This document shows, in pieces, positions 58,153-64,000 of a stretch of 64,000 nucleotides of DNA (positions are counted from its first letter, which is position 1; the number at the start of each line of letters is the position of its first letter). The stretch is from Miscanthus floridulus (lineage: Eukaryota; Streptophyta; Magnoliopsida; Poales; Poaceae), in NCBI RefSeq assembly GCF_019320115.1, contig NC_089595.1:113977162-114041161 (forward strand), given 5' to 3'. Under the pieces are notes generated by a model. The model made no database searches and had not been told where the DNA came from. It worked only from the letters and a program-made list of their open reading frames with translations. The translations under genes and the position numbers were made by a program.

Positions 58153-58597
58153 TGGGAACAGCCGGTTGACCAAGTTGGTCAGTATAGGCGGGCCTGTTCG
58201 CTTGTCTGAATTCTGGAGGAATCTGGATGGTTTGGAGGAATGCTGGGGGAATTTATGAGAGAAAAATACTGTTCCAGATGAAAAAATAAGCGGATCAAGC
58301 CAGGTTTAAGGGCACGCGAACGGGGCCTCAGTATCTCCCTCCTGGGGTGGTCAGAGTTCGAGTCCTAGGGGACTCACTCTCGTGGCTTTGACCACAGCGA
58401 CCAGGAGAAAAAAAAAACTCCATCTTCTGTCCCACATCTAAAGCATAAGTCTGTGGCCAGCTCATCTCACGGGGCCGTGGGGCCGCTGTGTAAGGGTGGG
58501 GCAGGGGTTCAGGGGTTTTCTCGATCTGTGTGAAAAGATCTTTTTCTTAAGCCGGAATACCGGGGTTGTCTAGCCACCGCAAATCAAGTTTTTTTAT
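58153..58597 (+). mobile_element. tRNA-derived SINE nested in the Stowaway MITE
   Basis: A box TGACCAAGTTGGT (about 58168-58180) and, after the hAT MITE, B box GAGTTCGAGTCC (about 58365) have normal spacing once the MITE is discounted. The 3' part contains TTCTTAAGCCGGAATACCGG. Imperfect flanking repeats AAATAGAAAATATT and AAATGGAAAGTATT (about 58139 and 58599) may be the target duplication, but they could also be the MITE's own sequence. Confidence 0.6.
58187..58327. mobile_element. hAT-type MITE nested in the SINE
   Basis: The ends are GGCGGGCCTGTTCGC and, in reverse complement, GGCCCCGTTCGC. The 8-bp target duplication TCAGTATA/TCAGTATC (58179-58186 and 58328-58335) has one mismatch. Confidence 0.85.
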
Positions 58598-58790
58598 TAA
58601 ATGGAAAGTATTAAATGTAAAATTGGTTTTTGTTATCTGGAATGCATTATATTTGAGGATAAAATTTGAATACTATAATGCACTATACGGGACGGAAGGG
58701 GTACCTGAAAAAAAATGATTTCTTTATGTAGCTTTTACATGACTTTGGTAAACATGGAAACTCTTTATGACTTTCTAAATATAGAAACTA

Positions 58791-58938
58791 CTCAATCCGT
58801 TCAAAATTATAAGACGTTTTGGCTTTTCTAGATTCATGATTTTTTGTTACGCACTTAGATATACACTATGTCTAGATGCATAGTAAAAGCAACGTATTTA
58901 GAAAAACCAAAACATCTTATAATTTGGAATGGAGGGAG
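58791..58938. mobile_element. Stowaway-type MITE, 148 bp
   Basis: The ends CTCAATCCGTTC and GAATGGAGGGAG are inverted repeats extending into TTATAAGACGTTTTGG/CCAAAACATCTTATAA. TA flanks both sides (58789-58790 and 58939-58940). Confidence 0.88.
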
Positions 58939-58940
58939 TA

Positions 58941-59620
58941 TCTCATAATTTCAGGGTTGTGACCGCCCTTATAGATCACTTAGGGTAGTCCCCAAAAATA
59001 AAATATAGAATGTAGTTTATTTACTTGTCAAGTGATGTAGACATTATACATACAAACCAACTAAATGAATGTTTTTTCTTCTTCAAAATACTCTTTTTAT
59101 CCAATCACGTGTCTTCTCCCTTATCATCTACCAATGTATCTCCATATCTTAGTTATCGTGTGGACATAATTTGTTGTCTTAAAAACATTTTCTCCTCTTT
59201 TTTCCTCGATTCCAATACTAAAGTCGTTATTTTTATTTAGTTGATATCGTAATCAATAAATATAAAAATCATCGTAGTTTTCGAGTTGGGACTGCACTAA
59301 ACTGACATAGTATCAATTCTACAATGAGATAGAGAAAAAAATGATGTCATAAGGGTTACATTACTACATTAGTGATATGTATTACGTGAGTGAACTAGTA
59401 TTAAAATTGACCGTACATGACGTGGCTGTCGCATAGTACAGGAGTGTAGCCATGCTTGGAGGAGAAGGACAGGGACAGCGACAATAGTGATGGACGCCCG
59501 GGCCGCAGGAGGTACGCGGATACGGGCTGCATTGACACTTTGACACAGCCGTACTGGCCTGAAATAACACCCAGCGCGGCCAGGTATAGCAACAGAGTAC
59601 AATGCTTGTTTGTGTATATA
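58941..59620. other. Intergenic, no feature seen
   Basis: AT-rich; only short frames are present, none recognisable. Confidence 0.5.
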
Positions 59621-59623
59621 TAA

Positions 59624-59962
59624 GGTGGTGTTTGGTTGCTCCTCTTAAATTTTAGTCGTTGCCCTATCGAATATTTGGACACGTGTATGAAGAATTAAAT
59701 ATAGACTAATTATGAAACTAATTATATAGTTTACGACTAATTTGCGAGACGAAACTTTTAAGCCTAATTAGTCCATGATTTGACAATCAATGTGGTGCTA
59801 CGGTAAATATGTGCTAATAACGAATTAATTAGGCTTAAAAGATTTGTCTCGTGGAGTACCGACGGATTATGTAATTTGTTTTTTTTATTGGTATCCGAAC
59901 ACTTCATGCAATATCCTCCCGACACACTTTTTAAAATTTAGTCACGGGATCCGAACACCACC
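59624..59962. mobile_element. Tourist-type MITE, 339 bp
   Basis: Inverted ends GGTGGTGTTTGG and CCGAACACCACC, with TAA on both sides (59621-59623 and 59963-59965). The interior carries GAGACGAAACTTTTAAGCC and TTAATTAGGCTTAAAAGA phrases in opposite orientation. Confidence 0.9.
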
Positions 59963-59965
59963 TAA

Positions 59966-60728
59966 GTGTACATACATGGACTACTATTACAGTATAAGTA
60001 GTACTGCTACTACCGTATAAGACGTTTATGAACGAACGAACGAATGAATGGAGAGAGTATTAGACTTGAGCACAGTACATGTGTTGATGCCACGTTTTTA
60101 TCTTCGACCCCGATAGGCACGACAAAGGAACAACAAAGCTCACGAGTCACTGCACTACACCTACGCTACCGTTCCTGAGTTTCACCTGCCGCCTACGTGT
60201 ACAACGACAGGTGCGTCTACAAATCTCCTCCTCCTACGCCCTCGAGTCCAGTACTCATCAGTGGAAGAAATGCGATGCGAGTCGCATCGCCAGTCAGTTA
60301 CCGTAGCCAATGTATGTACTCCTGCTCCAGCTTCAGTCCACCGTACCATACTCCACTCTGTATGGTGATGCGCAGCGCGCTCCACTGCTGCTACGTTCTT
60401 TCTGTTTCGTTTACTCGTATATATAAGTTAAAATAGTATTTTTCTTTCCAGTAAACCATAAATAATCTACCATCATTTACGACCCGTCGAACAGTCTATC
60501 TGTCCGCATCCATCCACGTCTCCCTCCTCTGCCGCCCGCCTGTGCCAGCCATCACTGTGCGCGCCTCCCGCATCGTCCGCTCTCTTTTTTCACCCTTCCC
60601 GGCCCATCTCTTTTAACAGCTGCAGCGGCAGGCCGGCAGCTGACCAGTGACCACCACACCGCTCCGGCGCTCTCCCCGTTTTTTTACTACAGTACTACTA
60701 CTCCACGGTCGCCCAAGGCAAGCGCTCT
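59966..60728. other. Upstream intergenic region of the ARF gene, no discrete feature identified
   Basis: Pyrimidine-rich stretches occur near 60500-60700. No canonical auxin response element (TGTCTC/GAGACA) cluster was noticed. Short frames are shadows. Confidence 0.4.
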
Positions 60729-61143
60729 GTTTGTTTGGCCGGTTAGTAGCGGGCTTGGTACGAGAAAAAAAAATACTATTCATTCACTGATATACTATGA
60801 TCCGGTTTAGTTTCTAAAAATTTTCACATCAAACTATCACATCGAATTTTACGGCACATGCATGGAGTATTAAATATAGACGAAAAAAACTAATTACACA
60901 GTTTGGTTCAAAATCGCGAGACAAATGTTTTAAGACTAATAAGTACTACAGTAACTAATATGCGCTAATGATAGATTAATTAGGCTTAATAAATTTGTAT
61001 TGTATGTAATTAATTTTTTATTAGTATCCTAAACCCTTTTTAATATCTCCAAAACATTCGACGCGACGTCTAGAAATTTTCATTTCGGTAACTAAACGCA
61101 GCCATGTCTTACGAGGGAAGACTCAGCGAACAGGCCAAACAAA
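60729..61143. mobile_element. MITE nest upstream of the ARF gene
   Basis: The outer inverted ends GTTTGTTTGGCC (60729-60740) and GGCCAAACAAA (61133-61143) match perfectly over 11 bases. Inside, about 60801-61102 is a Tourist-like element (ends TCCGGTTTAGTTTC and GTAACTAAACGCAGCC; interior GGAGTATTAAATATAGACG). Target duplications were not clear for either. Confidence 0.5.
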
Positions 61144-61199
61144 TCGGCCGTCCCCCTCACGCACCCTGCGTCTTTTCCGGTTGCTGCCGCTGCTGGCTG

Positions 61200-61588
61200 G
61201 CTGGCTCACAGCTACAGTGACAGCAACGGAACCCCCGCCCTCTCTGTCCTCGTCTCCCTCAGTCCCTCTCCGCTCCCTCCTAGCTCTAGCTGGATAGGTG
61301 GCCTGTGGCGAGGAGTAGGAGGGTCGCTAGGTTGTAGCTGCCTATAGCCTCGGCCTCCATAACCCCCCATTCATGGCCATTACCCCACCACACCGCCCTC
61401 TCCGATGCTGCCTCCCTGCTAACCCCCTCTCCCTCTCCCTGGTGGTTCTTTCTTCGCCTTCTTGCCCTGCAGCCTCCTCCACCCCCACCCTCCTCATTAA
61501 TCACTTGCTAGCTCCCTGCCTCCCTTCCCGCTCCCTGCGTGCCGCTCCCCTTCTCGTGCTCCGCGCCCGTGCCTCGCCCGCAGCCGCC
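61200..61588 (+). promoter_or_regulatory. Presumed 5' UTR and proximal promoter of the ARF gene
   Basis: C/T-rich sequence typical of grass 5' UTRs. An ATG at 61373 (context TTCATGG, weak at -3) is in frame with the main start 72 codons upstream and meets no stop, so it could give an N-terminally extended product. The TATA box and transcription start could not be fixed. Confidence 0.5.
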
Positions 61589-63486
61589 ATGGCGGGGATC
61601 GACCTCAACGACACCGTGGAGGGGGACGAGGAGGAGGCGGAGCCCGGCAACGCCTGCTCCCAGCAGAGCCGGACCAGCTCCGCGGCCACGCCCCCGCCGC
61701 CGCCGCCTCTGACCCCGCCCCAGCCGAGGCCGGGCGCCGCGGTGTGCCTCGAGCTGTGGCACGCCTGCGCGGGCCCCGTTGCGCCACTGCCGCGGAAAGG
61801 GCGCGTTGTCGTGTACCTCCCGCAGGGACACCTCGAGCACCGCGGCGACGCCGCCGGCGGAGGCGCGCCGGCACCCGCCGCCCTGCCGCCCCACGTCTTC
61901 TGCCGCGTCGTCGACGTCACTCTCCATGTGCGTGCGCCGGTTCCTGCCTCCGCGAGCTCCTCAATGTGTGTGTGTGCCTGCGTGCGTGGGTTGCCCGTGC
62001 CGGTGTGGCTTCCATTGACTTGTCCTCCTCTTGCGCTCGTTGCAGGCGGACGCGTCCACGGACGAGGTGTACGCCCAGCTCGCCCTCGTCGCCGAGAACG
62101 AGGTGCGCGGAAGCTACAGTGCTCCACCGGCATTGGATTCGGTTTGGTTTCTCTGTTGCGTCCATTAAGACGGGATTTTGGTCTGATTTGTGTTTCTTGG
62201 GGCGCTTGCTTCCGGCGCGTCGTGCAGGATGTCGCGAGGCGGCTGCGCGGAGGGTCCGAGGACGGGAGCGCCGGGGACGGCGACGACGGGGAGACCGTGA
62301 AGCAGCGGTTCTCGCGGATGCCGCACATGTTCTGCAAGACGCTCACGGCCTCCGACACCAGCACGCACGGCGGCTTCTCCGTGCCGCGCCGCGCCGCCGA
62401 GGACTGCTTCCCGCCTCTGGTTCTCTTACGCTGCCTTGGAAAGCTTCGACCTTTTCGGTGCCCGGTTGGTGCTCTCAACTGCGATTCTGAATCATCTGCT
62501 CTTGGGGCGTGCAGGACTACAGCCAGCAGCGGCCCTCGCAGGAGCTTGTCGCCAAGGATTTGCACGGAAAAGAGTGGAGGTTCCGCCACATTTATCGAGG
62601 TACATGAACAAATACTGAGATATCAGCAGGCTTCTGTACTTGTTGACCCTGAATCATTCAGTATCTGTGAATGATGTTGAATGGTTGCACTTCAATCGGT
62701 GATTAGTGTTTTACAGGACTTGCATTTCTTGTTTGGATTGAGCACTTGGGAATGTTCATCTCTGCTCACTTAGTCCAGGATTTGCAGCCATGATTCCCCA
62801 GTCACCCTTTGGCTATATATGTCACCATTATGATCAGAACTAATAATGATTAGATATATGTCACCATTATGATCAGAACTAATAATGATTACATGTTGTG
62901 GGTTGTACAAACTATGCCAATGTTTCCTGCTCTCTGCATTGCTATCTTGTGTGCTATGCTCTGCATTTTTCATGTCATTGGTTAGTTATTGCAGTTGTAC
63001 TTAAAATTTACCGTTTTGCTCATGAAAATCATCTGATTTTTTGTTCGGAAAGTTATGGTCCCATTTTAAGGAATGTAAAGGACAAACATGAGAAGTTATA
63101 TGTCATGTGTGTGGTCCTTGATTTCTGATGAATCTGCATCTGCATGTGATGCAGGCCAGCCCCGCAGGCACCTTTTAACCACTGGATGGAGTGCGTTTGT
63201 CAATAAGAAGAAGCTTGTCTCAGGGGACGCTGTACTATTTTTGAGGTAGGCCACCGCGAACATGGAGATAATTATCACATGTTGGTGTTGGTCCTTTCTG
63301 AGGATTCCTCATAATTTTCAGGGGTGATGATGGGGAGCTAAGACTTGGAGTGCGCCGTGCAGCTCAGCTTAAAAATGGATCTGCTTTTGCAGCTCTTTAT
63401 AATCAGTGTTCAAATCTTGGTTCACTAGCTAACGTAGCACATGCTGTGGCCACAAAAAGTGTGTTCCACATCTACTACAACCCCAG
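61589..63486 (+). CDS. ARF: Auxin response factor, ETTIN/ARF3-ARF4-like, N-terminal exons (gene continues past 64000)
   Basis: Nuclear B3 transcription factor that binds auxin response elements. Exons inferred from GT-AG sites with frame kept: 61589-61927, 62046-62102, 62228-62419, 62515-62599, 63155-63245 and 63322-63486 (about 309 residues). The start [16 protein letters not shown] has an ideal context (GCCGCCATGG). Residues 52-113 form the first dimerisation part ([31 protein letters not shown]). The B3 domain covers about residues 165-265 and is intact ([40 protein letters not shown]). After B3 comes the start of the ARF domain ([10 protein letters not shown]). The IDLN...DEEE N-terminus and short linker suggest the ETTIN/ARF3 or ARF4 clade, from family knowledge. 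The middle and C-terminal regions lie beyond the window. No disabling mutation is seen. An in-frame upstream ATG exists at 61373. Confidence 0.93.
62815..62892 (+). repeat. Perfect 39-bp tandem duplication in ARF intron 4
   Basis: Two copies (62815-62853 and 62854-62892) beginning ATATATGTCACCATTATGAT differ only at the last base, indicating a very recent duplication within the 555-bp intron 4 (62600-63154). Confidence 0.95.
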
Positions 63487-64000
63487 GTGATGATGAATAT
63501 AGCTGTTTCTGTTTAATGCTTTGCATGTTCATGTTGATGCTGATCTTTGAGATAATATGAACTAAAATGTGCTTTTTAGCTACAATGCAATAACTATTTA
63601 CTGCTGGTTGATGAGGGTTTGAAATCATGTGTGATATCATTTCCTGAGCTGTTTCATGTAGCACAGCAAGTCCCATTACATTAGTTCCAAGTGCTTACCC
63701 ATTTACCATGACATAATTCATCTAGTAATTCAGGACTCTTACTGGAATCCAACATTAAGTGATATTTTTGCTCTTTGAATTGATGTTGCCACCTGCATTT
63801 GGACCCTTTCAATCAAAAATCTAGTTCCACAAATCTTTTTTCGATATTATGACAAGTACACAAGTAGTGAGTTCTTATGTACCTCGTGTGCATTTTTACC
63901 TTCTTGGACCCTAATGTTGTAAATTAGAAAGTGTAAATATTCTCTAAGAAATGGAAATATACATGAGCTTTGCTGCAAGCCTTACCTTTTTATCTACCAA
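63487..64000 (+). other. ARF intron 6 and downstream, no confident exon
   Basis: It begins with a GTGATG donor after ..AACCCCAG. A possible acceptor near 63660 leads to a frame that stops after about 17 codons and does not resemble the ARF domain, so the next exon probably lies beyond 64000. Confidence 0.55.

Larger units (their letters stand above)
58008..58701. mobile_element. Stowaway-type MITE, interrupted
   Basis: The ends CTCCCTCTGTCC and GGACGGAAGGGG are inverted repeats and TA flanks both sides (58006-58007 and 58702-58703), the Tc1/mariner signature. The inner halves also pair (GGTGCATTCTAGA... and ...GAATGCATTATA). About 445 bp of inserted SINE sequence lies inside. Confidence 0.85.

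Noticed and set aside
62600..62674. Frame running past exon 4 of the ARF gene as coding
   Set aside because: Reading continues into intron 4 after a GTACAT donor; ARF homology stops at RHIYRG and resumes at 63155.
63661..63715. Possible seventh ARF exon after an AG near 63660
   Set aside because: The frame hits a stop after about 17 codons and does not resemble the conserved ARF-domain start.

Overview
The window is repeat-rich chromosomal DNA of a grass, most likely a panicoid/andropogonoid relative of sorghum, sugarcane, Miscanthus or maize. The evidence is nested SIRE-type Copia and Tat-type Gypsy retrotransposons, abundant Tourist/Stowaway/hAT MITEs, tRNA-derived SINEs, a badnavirus/tungrovirus-like endogenous pararetrovirus, and a very GC-rich first exon in the one host gene. 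There is nothing bacterial here: no operons, ribosome binding sites or CRISPR. Species assignment is inference.

Layout. 1-748 is the 3' part of an LTR, followed to 1856 by the 3' end of a SIRE-like Copia whose own 3' LTR (1857-3147 plus 17023-17327) is split by a complete 13.9-kb Gypsy element (3148-17022, TSD GTGCT). The Gypsy element has a decayed gag-pol on +, a 109-bp tandem repeat block, and a spliced antisense gene on -. A solo LTR (18666-20975, TSD CACCC) sits in anonymous degenerate retroelement sequence (17328-23530). From 23533 to about 31615 there is a tandem array of ~760-bp units separated by (TA)n tracts. A 4.9-kb endogenous caulimovirid-like element (24175-29080) occupies the position of one TA tract. 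It has two 390-bp copies of its promoter region, a coat-protein region, and no protease, reverse transcriptase or RNase H. 31616-37905 is MITE-studded, partly CpG-rich and without a recognisable gene.

37906-54599 is a 16.7-kb Mutator-like element (MULE) with long GC-rich TIRs. It carries a GRF zinc-finger-like gene (+), a plant-mobile-domain (PMD/MAIN-like) gene (-) and a MuDR-type transposase with SWIM and CCHC fingers (-). A gag-only Copia (39434-45570, TSD ACGTG) has inserted into the GRF gene and a solo LTR (51142-53068, TSD TCTGT) into the transposase. All three genes are damaged.

54600-61300 is intergenic and holds SINEs and MITEs, including a three-level nest (hAT MITE inside a SINE inside a Stowaway MITE). 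The only clearly functional host gene is an auxin response factor of probable ETTIN/ARF3-ARF4 type. It starts at 61589; six exons lie in the window and it runs off the right edge.

The best candidates for something under-described are the three-gene PMD/GRF MULE, and the RT-less pararetrovirus-like element bounded by promoter repeats and embedded in a TA microsatellite.
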